From Streptomyces sp. NBC_01549 (lineage in GTDB: Bacteria; Actinomycetota; Actinomycetes; Streptomycetales; Streptomycetaceae), in NCBI RefSeq assembly GCF_026339955.1, contig NZ_JAPEPW010000001.1:5911001-5975000 (forward strand): a stretch of 64,000 bases of DNA. Direction: 5' to 3'. The position numbers were made by a program, and so were the translations under genes. This document shows, in pieces, positions 16,409 to 25,252 of the stretch (within the stretch, counting starts at the first letter, position 1; each line of letters begins with the position of its first letter). The notes below the pieces were generated by a model, which worked only from the letters and a program-made list of their open reading frames with translations, made no database searches and was not told the DNA's origin.

Positions 16409-17110
16409 ATGACCACTACGGTTCCCGCGCTCGGTACCCGTACGGCCGAAGGCTCAGCGCTGCAGGCCGTGCTCCTGGACATGGACGGCACCCTGGTGGA
16501 CACCGAGGGGTTCTGGTGGGACGTCGAGGTCGAGATCTTCCGGACGCTCGGGCACACCCTCGACGACTCCTGGCGCCATGTGGTGGTCGGCGGTCCCATG
16601 ACCCGCAGCGCCGGCTTCCTGATCGAGGCCACCGGGGCCGACATCACCCTCGCCGAGCTCACGGTGCTGCTCAACGACGGTTTCGAGGACCGTATCGACC
16701 GGGCGCTGCCGCTGATGCCGGGAGCGGCCAGACTCCTCGCGGAGCTTGCCGCGCACGAGATCCCCACCGCCCTGGTCTCCGCCTCGCACCGGCGCATCAT
16801 CGACCGTATTCTGGCCTCCTTGGGCCCCCAGTACTTCGCGCTGACCGTCGCGGGCGACGAGGTGGAGCGGACCAAGCCGTTCCCCGACCCGTATCTGCTG
16901 GCGGCGTCCGGACTCGGCGCCGAACCGGCCCGGTGCGCCGTCATCGAGGACACCGCCACGGGCGTCGCCGCGGGGGAGGCCGCGGGCTGTCACGTGGTCG
17001 CCGTTCCCTCCGTCGCGCCGATCGCCCCCGCCGTCCGGCGCACGGTCGTGGCCTCCCTCGAAGAGGTCGACCTGTCTTTTCTCCGTGGTCTGATGACGGA
17101 AGTGCACTAG
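16409..17110 (+). CDS. HAD-family hydrolase (beta-phosphoglucomutase/phosphatase-like)
   Basis: This 233-residue HAD subfamily IA protein has motif I VLLDMDGTLVDTEGFWW near residue 25, motif II VSASH near residue 125, a conserved Lys in ERTKPFPDPYL, and motif III VIEDTATGVAAGEAAG. It is probably a phosphatase or phosphomutase on a small sugar or nucleotide phosphate; the substrate cannot be told. An ideal AAGGAGGTG ribosome site precedes the ATG. It lies downstream of metH in the same direction, but a hairpin separates them. Confidence 0.85.
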   Translation: MTTTVPALGTRTAEGSALQAVLLDMDGTLVDTEGFWWDVEVEIFRTLGHTLDDSWRHVVVGGPMTRSAGFLIEATGADITLAELTVLLNDGFEDRIDRALPLMPGAARLLAELAAHEIPTALVSASHRRIIDRILASLGPQYFALTVAGDEVERTKPFPDPYLLAASGLGAEPARCAVIEDTATGVAAGEAAGCHVVAVPSVAPIAPAVRRTVVASLEEVDLSFLRGLMTEVH

Positions 17111-17168
17111 GCGTTCACCCAGCGTGCGTCACCGAATGCGTCGATAACCCCGGTGTATCCACAGGTAA

Positions 17169-17207
17169 CGGCCCCGGACCTGTCGCGTGAAATTCAATCC
17201 GGGGCCG
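17169..17207. terminator. Hairpin after the HAD hydrolase gene
   Basis: A perfect 10-bp stem (CGGCCCCGGA/TCCGGGGCCG) with a 19-base loop begins about 60 bases past the stop. The rest of the gene-free stretch to 17555 holds a possible -10 box (TAATCT near 17457) and no gene that I can support. Confidence 0.6.
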
Positions 17208-17555
17208 GATGGCCGAATTCCGGTACTCTTCCGTCGAGTTGTGGGTGTGAGGTTCGTCACTTGACGGGGGGTCGACATTCGGCCCGCCGTGTGCTGCAAC
17301 CCCCCTTTCGCGGGTGGCGGACGCGTCCTTGTGTCCCGATTGGTGGAACGCTGCACGAATCCTTCCGCTGTCGGGTTATCGGTGCGTCCACGCCCGGTTT
17401 CGCAGCGTGATGGGAACTCAACTCCGGCCTCTGCGGGCCGTCCTGGTGGTGCGGACTAATCTCGTCGCGAGAACCTCGCCATAACCCTGATGACTCGCCC
17501 GCACCACCCCTGTATGGCGGGTACACGGATACGACAGCTCTGGAGAAACTCGAGC

Positions 17556-19154
17556 ATGAACCGCAAGACTTTGGTGCTGCCGGCCGTCGCTGGTCTGCTC
17601 ACCCCCATGCTGGCTGCCTGCGGCGGGTTCAGCAGTGGCAGCAATAGCGGTGACGCCATCGTCGTGGGTACCACCGACCGGTTCATCGCTTCCAAGGACA
17701 TCCCCGCGCCCCTCGACCCGGCGTACGCGTACTCCGTCAATACCCAGAACGTCCTCCGGAACACGCTGCAGACGCTGATGGCCCAGCCCCGCGGCGACGG
17801 TGAGCCCATGCCCGAGGCCGCCGAGAGTTGCGGCTTCACCGACGCCGGCAGCGAGCGCTATGCCTGCAAGCTGCGCAAGGATCTGAAGTTCTCCAACGGC
17901 GACCCCGTGACCGCGGCCGCTGTGAAGTTCTCCATCGACCGCGCCCGCGCCATCAAGGCCGACAGTGGTGTGTTCGGACTGCTGTCCACCGTCGACACCG
18001 TCGAGACACAAGGCGACCGCGACGTCATCTTCCACCTCAACACCGCTGACGCCACCTTCCCGTTCAAGCTGTCGACATCTGTCGCGGGCATCGTCAACCC
18101 GAAGGACTACGAGAAGGGCAAGCTGCGCGACGGCTTCTCGATCGACGGATCCGGGGCCTACACGATGAAGGCCGAAGTCAAGAACAACGAGATGGTGAAG
18201 GCCACCTTCACCAAGAACCCGAACTACAAGGGTCAACTCACCCTGAACAACGACAAGGTGGTACTGGAGTCCTTCAAGGACACCGCCAGCATGGGTGCGG
18301 CGCTGGAAAAGGGTGACATCCAGGTCATGACCCGTACGATGGCGCCGGATCAGATCAGCAAGCTCCAGAGCAAGGCGAACGGCAACATCAAACTGGTCGA
18401 GCTGGCCGGCCTCGAGATCCGATACCTGGCCTTCAACACCGACGCCCCCTCGGTGAAGAACAAGGCTGTTCGCGAGGCCATGGCGCAGCTCATCGACCGC
18501 GACGAGTTGATCTCCAAGGTGTACGGCACCGAGGCTCAACCCCTGTACTCGCTGGTGCCCGCCACCATCACCGGCCACTCCAACGCGTTCTTCAACAAGT
18601 ACAGCGACCCGAGCGTGGCCAAGGCCCGCACGTTGCTGAACCAGGCGAACATCACCACCCCGGTGAAACTGACGCTGCACTACACGACCGACCACTACGG
18701 CCCGGCCACCCGCAACGAGTTCAAGGTGCTGATGAAGCAGCTCAACGACAGCGGTTTGTTCGACGTCAGCATCCAAGGCCAGACCTGGGACAAGTTCATT
18801 CCGGCCGAGCAGAAGGGCGCCTACGACGTCTTCGGCATGGGTTGGTTCCCCGACTTCCCGGACGCCGACAACTACATCGCGCCGTTCCTCGACAAGGACA
18901 ACACCCTCAATCTGCCTTACAACAACAGTGAGATCCAGGACAAGCTGATCCCGGCCTCCCGTCGGGAGGTCAACCGCCTGGACGCGGAGTCGAGCCTCAC
19001 CCAGATCCAGAACATCGTGGCCGACCAGGTTCCGCTGCTGCCGCTGTGGCAGGGCAAGCAGTACATCGCCGCGCGGGACGACGTCACGGGTGCCGAGTGG
19101 GCGCTCAACTCCTCCTCGACGCTCATGCTGTGGGAGCTCGGCCGCGGCGTGTGA
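17556..19154 (+). CDS. Family-5 (peptide/nickel-type) ABC solute-binding lipoprotein, orphan
   Basis: This is a 532-residue extracytoplasmic binding protein of the DppA/OppA class. The signal peptide MNRKTLVLPAVAGLLTPMLAAC ends in a lipobox. Family stretches include YACKLRKDLKFSNGDPVTAAAVKFSIDRA near residue 105, and near the C-terminus GAYDVFGMGWFPDFPDADNY and QVPLLPLWQGKQYIAARDDV. No permease or ATPase gene is adjacent, so it either serves a transporter encoded elsewhere or acts as a sensor. A GGAG sequence lies 10 bases before the ATG. Directly downstream is a relic that looks like a second, decayed copy. Confidence 0.88.
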   Translation: MNRKTLVLPAVAGLLTPMLAACGGFSSGSNSGDAIVVGTTDRFIASKDIPAPLDPAYAYSVNTQNVLRNTLQTLMAQPRGDGEPMPEAAESCGFTDAGSERYACKLRKDLKFSNGDPVTAAAVKFSIDRARAIKADSGVFGLLSTVDTVETQGDRDVIFHLNTADATFPFKLSTSVAGIVNPKDYEKGKLRDGFSIDGSGAYTMKAEVKNNEMVKATFTKNPNYKGQLTLNNDKVVLESFKDTASMGAALEKGDIQVMTRTMAPDQISKLQSKANGNIKLVELAGLEIRYLAFNTDAPSVKNKAVREAMAQLIDRDELISKVYGTEAQPLYSLVPATITGHSNAFFNKYSDPSVAKARTLLNQANITTPVKLTLHYTTDHYGPATRNEFKVLMKQLNDSGLFDVSIQGQTWDKFIPAEQKGAYDVFGMGWFPDFPDADNYIAPFLDKDNTLNLPYNNSEIQDKLIPASRREVNRLDAESSLTQIQNIVADQVPLLPLWQGKQYIAARDDVTGAEWALNSSSTLMLWELGRGV

Positions 19155-19263
19155 GCTGACCGGCTCTCTTCGGGCGCCCGGTCCCGCGGACCCGGCACCC
19201 ACGCACGGGACCCGGCGCCCGCCTGATACGGCGCGCCGGAGACCCGGCGACGAGGACCACCTC

Positions 19264-19485
19264 GTGAACATGCGCAACCAATGGCCGGTCCTGTCCGTCG
19301 CGACGGGGCCGGCCATCGGTCTGCTCGCCGGATGCGGCTCGCAGCCGAGCGACCGGCCGTCCGGCAGGATGCAGGACGGCGTGGGCCAGGACCTCCCGCT
19401 CATCCCGATCCGGCAGGCCAAGCAGTACGCGATCGTGCGCGGCAGCGTCCACGGCCTCCAGTACCGCCTCGACACCTCGACGGCG
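19264..19485 (+). pseudogene. Relic of a second solute-binding lipoprotein gene (internal deletion)
   Basis: From a GTG, the frame reads a short signal peptide with lipobox GLLAGC (residues 19-24), a brief linker, then DLPLIPIRQAKQYAIVRGSV and HGLQYRLDTSTA. That tail matches the end of the complete gene just upstream (QVPLLPLWQGKQYIAARDDV, GAEWALNSSS) with the same spacing. About 450 residues between the lipobox and the tail are missing, and after the match the frame runs into unrelated sequence. The simplest reading is a tandem duplicate that lost its middle in frame and then its end. The alternative, a tiny expressed lipoprotein, is less likely. Confidence 0.7.
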
Positions 19486-19536
19486 TGCCGCTCCGGGAGA
19501 CCGGCCAGGACCGACTCCGCAACCGCCGGACGAACG

Positions 19537-19573
19537 CCGAGGGCGCCCACTTCCTGGAAGGGGGCGCCCTCGG
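19537..19573. terminator. Bidirectional terminator
   Basis: A perfect 12-bp stem CCGAGGGCGCCC/GGGCGCCCTCGG has a 13-base loop that can pair further (CTTC/GAAG). It lies between the binding-protein relic and the convergent response-regulator gene. Confidence 0.8.
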
Positions 19574-19608
19574 TCGTGCTCCTGGGGGAGCGGACGGCGA
19601 ATCGGGGA

Positions 19609-20283
19609 TTACTGCTGTGCGCCCGGGCGCACCAACCCGCTCTCGTACGCGTACACCGCGGCCTGCACCCGGTCACGCAGCCCCAACTTGGTGAGCACGT
19701 GGCCCACATGGGTCTTCACGGTGGTCTCGCTGACGAACAGGTCGGCGGCGATCTCCGCGTTCGACAGGCCACGCGCCACCAGCTTCAGCACCTCGACCTC
19801 CCGCTCGGTCAGGGTGTGCAGCGTGTCGGGCACCGGCTCGTCGCCGGAGGGGAGATGCCCCGCGTACTTGTCGAGAAGCCGACGGGTGATGCTCGGCGCG
19901 AGCATCGCCTCGCCCGCGGCGACCACCCGGATCGCCTGCACCAGCTCATTGGCCGGCGCGTCCTTCAGAAGGAAGCCGCTGGCCCCGGCGCGCAGCGCCT
20001 CCACCACGTACTCGTCGAGGTCGAAGGTCGTCAGGACGAGCACCTTGGCCGGTCCGTCCCGCCCCGGCCCGGTGATCTGCCGGGTCGCCTCCACCCCGTC
20101 CATCCTCGGCATACGGATGTCCATCAGAACCACATCGGGCTGCAGCGCACGCACCTGATCCAGTGCCTGGAGACCGTCACCGGCCTCGCCTACGACCGCG
20201 AGGTCCTGCTCCGCCTCCAGAATCATCCGGAAGCCGGTACGCAGCAGCGGCTGGTCGTCGACCAGTAGGACGCGGATGGCCAC
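19609..20283 (-). CDS. NarL/FixJ-family response regulator (orphan)
   Basis: This 224-residue protein has a receiver domain (IRVLLVDDQPLLRTGFRMIL; phosphorylated Asp in VVLMDIRMPRMDG near residue 54; Lys in GFLLKDAP) and a LuxR-type helix-turn-helix (LTEREVEVLKLVARGLSNAE near residue 155, then LFVSETTVKTHVGHVLTKLG). GTG start with AAGGAG 6 bases upstream. No histidine kinase gene is next to it, so its partner is unknown. The gene ends towards a shared terminator. Confidence 0.92.
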   Translation of the reverse strand: MAIRVLLVDDQPLLRTGFRMILEAEQDLAVVGEAGDGLQALDQVRALQPDVVLMDIRMPRMDGVEATRQITGPGRDGPAKVLVLTTFDLDEYVVEALRAGASGFLLKDAPANELVQAIRVVAAGEAMLAPSITRRLLDKYAGHLPSGDEPVPDTLHTLTEREVEVLKLVARGLSNAEIAADLFVSETTVKTHVGHVLTKLGLRDRVQAAVYAYESGLVRPGAQQ

Positions 20284-20347
20284 GTAAGTCTCCTTGGGGG
20301 TCTGTCCGGCGGACCGGGCCGGAGGTGAGCAACACGCCGGACAGGCC

Positions 20348-21385
20348 CTAGTCCCGCCCCATTCTGCCCTGCTCGGTGACGCCTGACTCCGGGGCCCTGA
20401 CCGGCAGCGGGTAGGGCGGGGGAGTACCACCGAATTCCGGGCATACCGCCTGGTGGTCGCACCAGCCGCAGAGCTTGGTGGGCCTCGGCCGCCAGTCGCC
20501 CGTCTCGGTGGCCTGCCGGATCGCCTCCCACAGGGCGAGCAGCTTGCGCTCGACCCGCTCCAGGTCCTCGATCATCGGGTCGTACGTCACCACGTCACCG
20601 CTGCCGAGGTACACGAGCTGGAGCCGGCGCGGGACCACCTGCTTCAGGCGCCACACCACCAGGGCGTAGAACTTCATCTGGAACAGCGCACCCTCGGCGT
20701 ACTCCGGCCGGGGTGCCTTGCCCGTCTTGTAGTCGACGATCCGGACCTCACCGGTCGGGGCCACGTCGACGCGGTCGATGATCCCGCGCAGCTTCAGCCC
20801 CGAGTCGAGCTCGGCCTCGACGAACAGCTCGCGCTCGGCGGGCTCCAGCCGCGTCGGGTCCTCAAGGCTGAACCAGCGCTCCACCAGCCGCTCGGCCTCG
20901 CCGAGCCAGCGCGCCAACCGCTCGCCCCCGGGGTCGTCCGCGAACAGCTCCACGACCTCCGGCCGTGTCTCGCGCAGCCGGTCCCACTGGCCCGGAATGA
21001 GCGACTTGGCGCGCGGGGCCGTGCGCTCCGTCGCCGGGGCGTCGAAGAGACGCTCCAGCACCGCGTGCACCAGCGTGCCGCGGGTGGCCGCCTCGCTGGG
21101 CTTCTCGGGGAGCCGGTCGATCACCCGGAACCGGTAGAGCAACGGGCACTGCATGAAGTCGCCGGCCCGCGAGGGCGACAGCGAGGCCGGAGGCAGGGCC
21201 GGGCGTGCCGCGGGAACCGCCGGCACGTCCGGCGCCCCGCCCACGACGGCTTCGCCCACGACGGCTTCGCCCACGACGGCTTCGCCCACGACGGCTTCGC
21301 CCACGACGGCTTCGCCCACGACGGCTTCGCCCACGACGGCTTCGGTCGGCTCGGGCGGCACGGCGCCCCCGGTGCTGGTTTCCAT
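20348..21385 (-). CDS. RecB/Cas4-like PD-(D/E)XK nuclease with iron-sulfur cysteines and an N-terminal repeat tract
   Basis: This 345-residue protein resembles actinobacterial RecB-family exonucleases encoded near trmI and the proteasome genes. After a low-complexity N-terminus (residues 1-60) come SLSPSRAGDFMQCPLLYRFR (first Fe-S Cys), ATRGTLVHAVLERLF, GLKLRGIIDRVD and EVRIVDYKTGK (the D...DxK core), then QMKFYALVV (helical QxxxY motif) and CGWCDHQAVC (the last three cysteines). It probably processes DNA ends in repair. The N-terminus carries seven tandem EAVVG units. No CRISPR-associated gene is near, so Cas4 function is unlikely. The ribosome site before this ATG is weak. Confidence 0.82.
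   Translation of the reverse strand: METSTGGAVPPEPTEAVVGEAVVGEAVVGEAVVGEAVVGEAVVGEAVVGGAPDVPAVPAARPALPPASLSPSRAGDFMQCPLLYRFRVIDRLPEKPSEAATRGTLVHAVLERLFDAPATERTAPRAKSLIPGQWDRLRETRPEVVELFADDPGGERLARWLGEAERLVERWFSLEDPTRLEPAERELFVEAELDSGLKLRGIIDRVDVAPTGEVRIVDYKTGKAPRPEYAEGALFQMKFYALVVWRLKQVVPRRLQLVYLGSGDVVTYDPMIEDLERVERKLLALWEAIRQATETGDWRPRPTKLCGWCDHQAVCPEFGGTPPPYPLPVRAPESGVTEQGRMGRD
21239..21343. repeat. Seven perfect 15-bp tandem repeats inside the nuclease gene
   Basis: The unit GCCCACGACGGCTTC occurs seven times without a single mismatch, then ends at GGTCGG. On the coding (minus) strand each copy encodes Glu-Ala-Val-Val-Gly. Perfect identity points to recent expansion, so copy number should vary between strains while the frame is kept. 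Confidence 0.97.
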
Positions 21386-21572
21386 GACCACAGACCTTAC
21401 GGCCCGCCACTGACAGTGAGTGCACGGTCGGGGCTTGTGCGCGCTCGTACGACAGAGCGGAAAACAGAGGGGGTGCCGGGGCGGAACGTGTCGCGACGGA
21501 CGCATACCATCGACCCAGACCCTTCTGCTTCGCATGATCGGGAGCGGGAGACGCTTCGAACGAGGGGACATC

Positions 21573-23282
21573 GTGGACGAGAGCGGCGGGAGCGGGCAGC
21601 CGCGGTCCGGCACCGACGAAGCGACCGAGCGCCACGGGGAGCAGCGGTCTTCCTCGGCCCCGGCCGCGGATGCCGGGCACCCCGGACCGGAGCGCCCCGA
21701 GCACCCCACCGGGCCGACACCACCCAGGACCCCGGGAACCCCCGAGCCCACCCCGTCCCCCGACGGCCCCCCCGACCTCACCCGCGGGAGCGGGACGCAA
21801 CGCAACTCTTCGAACGGGGCCGAGGGCGGGTCCACGGCGCCCGACGGTTCCCCGGAAGAGGCCGACGCCGTCCCCGGTTCTTCGGACGAGACCGGCGGCG
21901 AGCCCACGGACGAGCCCGGAACGGAGTCGTCCACGCAGACCGGAGCCGAGGCGCGGACGGGCCGCGGCGCTCACGACGCGCCCGGGACGAACCCTGGCCC
22001 CTTTGACGGAGGCCACACCCACCCCGACCCGTCGCGCACCCCCACCCACGAGCCCGCACACCCCCGCACCCTCGCGCACTCCGGAACCGACACCGGCACC
22101 GGCAAGGCGCGGCCCCCGCGGCGGGGCCGCGAACCCGGTGGCGGGCTGCTGATGGGGCGGCCCTTCGGCGTGCCCGTGTACGTGGCGCCCAGCTGGTTCC
22201 TCGTGGCCGCGCTGATCACCTGGGTGTTCGGCGGCCAGCTCGACCGCGTGCTGCCCGAACTCGGCGCCCTGCGCTACCTCGTCTCCCTCTTCTTCGCGGT
22301 CGCCTTCTACGCCTCCGTCCTCGTCCACGAGCTGGCCCACACGGTCGCCGCCCTGCGCTTCAAACTGCCGGTGCGCCGGATCCAGCTGCAGTTCTTCGGC
22401 GGCGTCTCGGAGATCGAGAAGGAGGCCGAGACCCCGGGCCGGGAGTTCGTGCTGTCCTTCGTCGGACCACTGCTCTCCCTCGTCCTGTCCGGCCTCTTCT
22501 ACCTCGCCATGCTGACCGTCGAGCCCGGCACGGTCCCGGGCGTCCTGCTGGCCGGGCTGATGATCTCCAACCTGATCGTGGCCGCCTTCAACCTGCTCCC
22601 CGGCCTGCCCCTGGACGGCGGCCGCATGCTCCGCGCCGTCGTCTGGAAGATCACCGGCAAGCCGATGAGCGGCACGATCGCCGCCGCGTGGGTCGGTCGC
22701 GCCCTCGCCGTCTCCGTACTGATCGGGCTGCCCCTGGTCACCCAGTCCGGGGCGCTCGGCGCCACGCAAAACGACATCGGCAGTATGGACACGGTCACCG
22801 ACGCCCTGCTCGCCGCGATCCTCGCCGCGATCATCTGGACCGGCGCGGGCAACAGCCTGCGCATGGCCCGTCTGCGCGAACACCTGCCCGAGCTGCGTGC
22901 CCGCTCACTCACCCGGCGCGCGGTCCCGGTCGAGAGCAGCACCCCGCTCTCGGAGGCGCTGCGCCGCGCCAACGACGCCGGCGCCCGCGCCCTGGTCGTC
23001 GTCGACGCCAACGGCGAACCGCTCTCCCTCGTCCGTGAGGCCGCCATCGTCGGCGTACCGGAACACCGCCGCCCCTGGGTCGCCGTCAGCGGCCTCGCCC
23101 AGGACCTCACCGACGGCATGCGTGTCTCCGCCGAGTTGGCGGGCGAGGCACTGCTGGACACCCTGCGCGCCACCCCCGCCACCGAGTACCTGGTGGTGGA
23201 GGACTCCGGCGAGATCTATGGAGTTCTCTCGGCGGCGGACGTCGAGCGCGCCTTCGTGAAGGCGATGGCAAGGCCCAGCTGA
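21573..23282 (+). CDS. Site-2 protease family M50 metalloprotease with C-terminal CBS-type region
   Basis: This is a 569-residue protein. Residues 1-190 are Pro/Thr/Gly/Glu-rich and disordered. The membrane core follows: SVLVHELAHTVAA carries the HExxH zinc site, and NLLPGLPLDGGRMLR carries the third ligand (the Asp of the LDG motif). The C-terminal 150 residues look like paired CBS repeats (ARALVVVDANGEPLSLV, then TEYLVVEDSGEIYGVLSAADV). Such proteases cut transmembrane substrates such as anti-sigma factors; CBS regions often sense nucleotides. The GTG start has GAGGGG upstream; an ATG 12 codons earlier is possible. It is divergent from the nuclease gene and upstream of trmI. Confidence 0.88.
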   Translation: MDESGGSGQPRSGTDEATERHGEQRSSSAPAADAGHPGPERPEHPTGPTPPRTPGTPEPTPSPDGPPDLTRGSGTQRNSSNGAEGGSTAPDGSPEEADAVPGSSDETGGEPTDEPGTESSTQTGAEARTGRGAHDAPGTNPGPFDGGHTHPDPSRTPTHEPAHPRTLAHSGTDTGTGKARPPRRGREPGGGLLMGRPFGVPVYVAPSWFLVAALITWVFGGQLDRVLPELGALRYLVSLFFAVAFYASVLVHELAHTVAALRFKLPVRRIQLQFFGGVSEIEKEAETPGREFVLSFVGPLLSLVLSGLFYLAMLTVEPGTVPGVLLAGLMISNLIVAAFNLLPGLPLDGGRMLRAVVWKITGKPMSGTIAAAWVGRALAVSVLIGLPLVTQSGALGATQNDIGSMDTVTDALLAAILAAIIWTGAGNSLRMARLREHLPELRARSLTRRAVPVESSTPLSEALRRANDAGARALVVVDANGEPLSLVREAAIVGVPEHRRPWVAVSGLAQDLTDGMRVSAELAGEALLDTLRATPATEYLVVEDSGEIYGVLSAADVERAFVKAMARPS

Positions 23283-23450
23283 GCACCCGCTCAGGGGTGC
23301 GGGACCGTGCCGTCGCACGGCTCGGCCGCCTGGACGCGACCAGCCACGCGTCACCCGCGGTGTCCCCGCGCGTCACCCCCGGTTGTCCGCACCCGCCTCC
23401 CGCGGTGTCCGCACGCCCCTGTCATGGTCGGCGCCCCGCGCGGGGACCGG

Positions 23451-23456
23451 TAGGCT
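23451..23456 (+). promoter_or_regulatory. -10 box placed for leaderless transcription of trmI
   Basis: TAGGCT ends 6 bases before the trmI ATG and there is no Shine-Dalgarno sequence between. Transcription would start at or next to the start codon, giving a leaderless mRNA. Confidence 0.5.
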
Positions 23457-23462
23457 GGTCAC

Positions 23463-24365
23463 ATGTCCGAACCGACCGGTGCCGCCCGCAGGCGCGGGCC
23501 CTTCAAGGTCGGGGACCAGGTTCAGCTGACCGACCCCAAGGGCCGCCACTACACGTTCACGCTCGAGGCCGGGAAGAACTTCCACACCCACAAGGGTTCC
23601 TTCCCCCACGACGAGCTGATCGGCGCTCCCGAGGGCAGCGTTGTCCGCACCACGGGGAACGTCGCCTATCTCGCGCTGCGCCCCCTGCTCCCCGACTACG
23701 TCCTGTCCATGCCCCGCGGCGCCGCCGTGGTCTACCCCAAGGACGCGGGGCAGATCCTGGCCTTCGCCGACATCTTCCCCGGCGCGCGCGTCGTGGAAGC
23801 GGGCGTGGGCTCCGGCTCGCTCAGCAGCTTCCTGCTGCGCGCCATCGGCGACCAGGGCATGCTCCACTCCTACGAGCGCCGCGAGGACTTCGCGGAGATC
23901 GCCCAGCAGAACGTGGAGCGCTACTTCGGCGGCCCGCACCCCGCCTGGCAGCTCACCGTCGGCGACCTCCAGGACAACCTGTCCGACACCGACGTCGACC
24001 GCGTCATCCTCGACATGCTCGCCCCCTGGGAGTGCCTGGAGGCCGTCTCCAAGGCGCTGGTCCCCGGCGGCATCCTGTGCTGCTACGTCGCCACCACCAC
24101 CCAGCTCGCGCGGACCGTCGAGTCCATCCGCGAGATCGGTTCCTTCAACGAGCCGACCGCGTGGGAGTCGATGATCCGCAACTGGCACGTCGAGGGCCTG
24201 GCGGTCCGTCCGGACCACCGGATGATCGGCCACACCGGCTTCCTGCTCACCGCCCGCCGCCTCGCGGACGGCGTCGAGCCGCCGATGCGCCGCCGCCGGC
24301 CCGCCAAGGGCGCCTACGGCGAGGACTACGTCGGCCCGAACGCGGACGGCGGCTCAGCCCGCTGA
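23463..24365 (+). CDS. trmI: tRNA (adenine-58-N1)-methyltransferase
   Basis: This 300-residue SAM-dependent methyltransferase modifies A58 in the tRNA T-loop, as a homotetramer in bacteria. An N-terminal beta domain (FKVGDQVQLTDPKGRHYTFTL) precedes the Rossmann fold with SAM loop RVVEAGVGSGSLSSFLL near residue 110 and motif DRVILDMLAPWECL near residue 180. Its place close to arc, dop and the proteasome genes is the same in mycobacteria. The C-terminal RRRRPAKGAYGEDY tail is basic. Confidence 0.95.
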   Translation: MSEPTGAARRRGPFKVGDQVQLTDPKGRHYTFTLEAGKNFHTHKGSFPHDELIGAPEGSVVRTTGNVAYLALRPLLPDYVLSMPRGAAVVYPKDAGQILAFADIFPGARVVEAGVGSGSLSSFLLRAIGDQGMLHSYERREDFAEIAQQNVERYFGGPHPAWQLTVGDLQDNLSDTDVDRVILDMLAPWECLEAVSKALVPGGILCCYVATTTQLARTVESIREIGSFNEPTAWESMIRNWHVEGLAVRPDHRMIGHTGFLLTARRLADGVEPPMRRRRPAKGAYGEDYVGPNADGGSAR

Positions 24366-24414
24366 CCCGACCGGCGCCCACGCCGTCGAGGTACCCAACG
24401 CACCACACCTGTGG

Positions 24415-24444
24415 CCGAGTTCCCGGAAGCACTCCGGGGCTCGG
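24415..24444. terminator. Terminator after trmI
   Basis: An imperfect stem CCGAG-TT-CCCGG against CCGGG-G-CTCGG with a 7-base loop lies 50 bases beyond the stop codon. Confidence 0.6.
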
Positions 24445-24625
24445 TCACAGTGCTTTCCCGCACCTGGGCCGCAGGGCAGGTACGCAACTCCGCCGCAAGC
24501 CCTTTCCGTTGACGCGACGCCAGAAGTCCGGACCCCGCCGTTCCACCTCACTGTGACGTGTGGCACCATGCTGGCCACCCCCACCCCCACCCCCACCGTC
24601 ACGGCCCTCCCAGGAGACGCTCCTA

Positions 24626-25204
24626 GTGCAGCAATCCGTCGTCCCGGAACTGGCACACACCCACACCAGCCCCATCCACTGGCTCGCCACGGCCACCGCT
24701 CTGGCCGGAGTCGTCGCCCTCTCCTCGGTTCTCCAGCCCGGCTCCGCGACGGCGGCCCAGCCCGGTCCCGGGGCCAAGTCCGCCCCGGCCGCGACGGCGC
24801 CCCCGGACCCCGCGGGCGTCACGTTCCCGATCGAGTGCGGGCCCGTCAAGGTCCTCGTGCAGAAGAAGGCGTCCGGAGACCTCGACGGCGACGGCAGCCC
24901 GGAGACGGTGGCCGTCGTCCGCTGCGACGCGGGCATCGGCACCCCGCCCAACGGCGTCTACGTCCTCACCCAGGGCGGGTCGGGGGCCAAGAAGCCCCGC
25001 GTCGTGGCCACCCTGATCGACCCGAAGGACCGCCTCAACGTCACTGACTTCGCGGTGCGTGACGGCGCCGTCACGGCGACCCTGCTCGGCTACTCCTCTG
25101 CCGACGTGCCGAGTTGCTGCCCGGACGTGAAGGAGCAGGCCAAGTGGCAGTGGAAGAACGGCACGTTCATCCGCTCGACACCCTCCGGGGCCCAGAACGC
25201 ATGA
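24626..25204 (+). CDS. Small secreted protein, unknown function
   Basis: This is a 192-residue protein. A long N-region and hydrophobic segment (WLATATALAGVVALSSVLQPGSATAA, residues about 18-44) form a signal peptide with an Ala-x-Ala-like site. The mature part contains ASGDLDGDGSPETVAVVRCD, an FG-GAP/VCBS-like acidic loop that may bind calcium, and cysteines suited to disulfides (IECG, RCD, SCCPD). GTG start with AGGAG 9 bases upstream; just before it is a tandem CCCCCA-type run (24579-24599). I do not recognise the family well enough to name a function. Confidence 0.75.
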   Translation: MQQSVVPELAHTHTSPIHWLATATALAGVVALSSVLQPGSATAAQPGPGAKSAPAATAPPDPAGVTFPIECGPVKVLVQKKASGDLDGDGSPETVAVVRCDAGIGTPPNGVYVLTQGGSGAKKPRVVATLIDPKDRLNVTDFAVRDGAVTATLLGYSSADVPSCCPDVKEQAKWQWKNGTFIRSTPSGAQNA

Positions 25205-25252
25205 GAAGCGTGTGAGAAAAGAGACATGTCGTGACGTGGAGTGCCTTTCGGG

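Noticed and set aside
21239..21343. CRISPR-like array beside a Cas4-like nuclease
   Set aside because: The 15-bp repeats are contiguous with no spacers, stay in frame in the nuclease gene, and there are no cas genes.
24579..24599. Tandem CCCCCA-type run as a functional repeat
   Set aside because: Short simple-sequence tract in a GC-rich leader; no structure or conservation visible.
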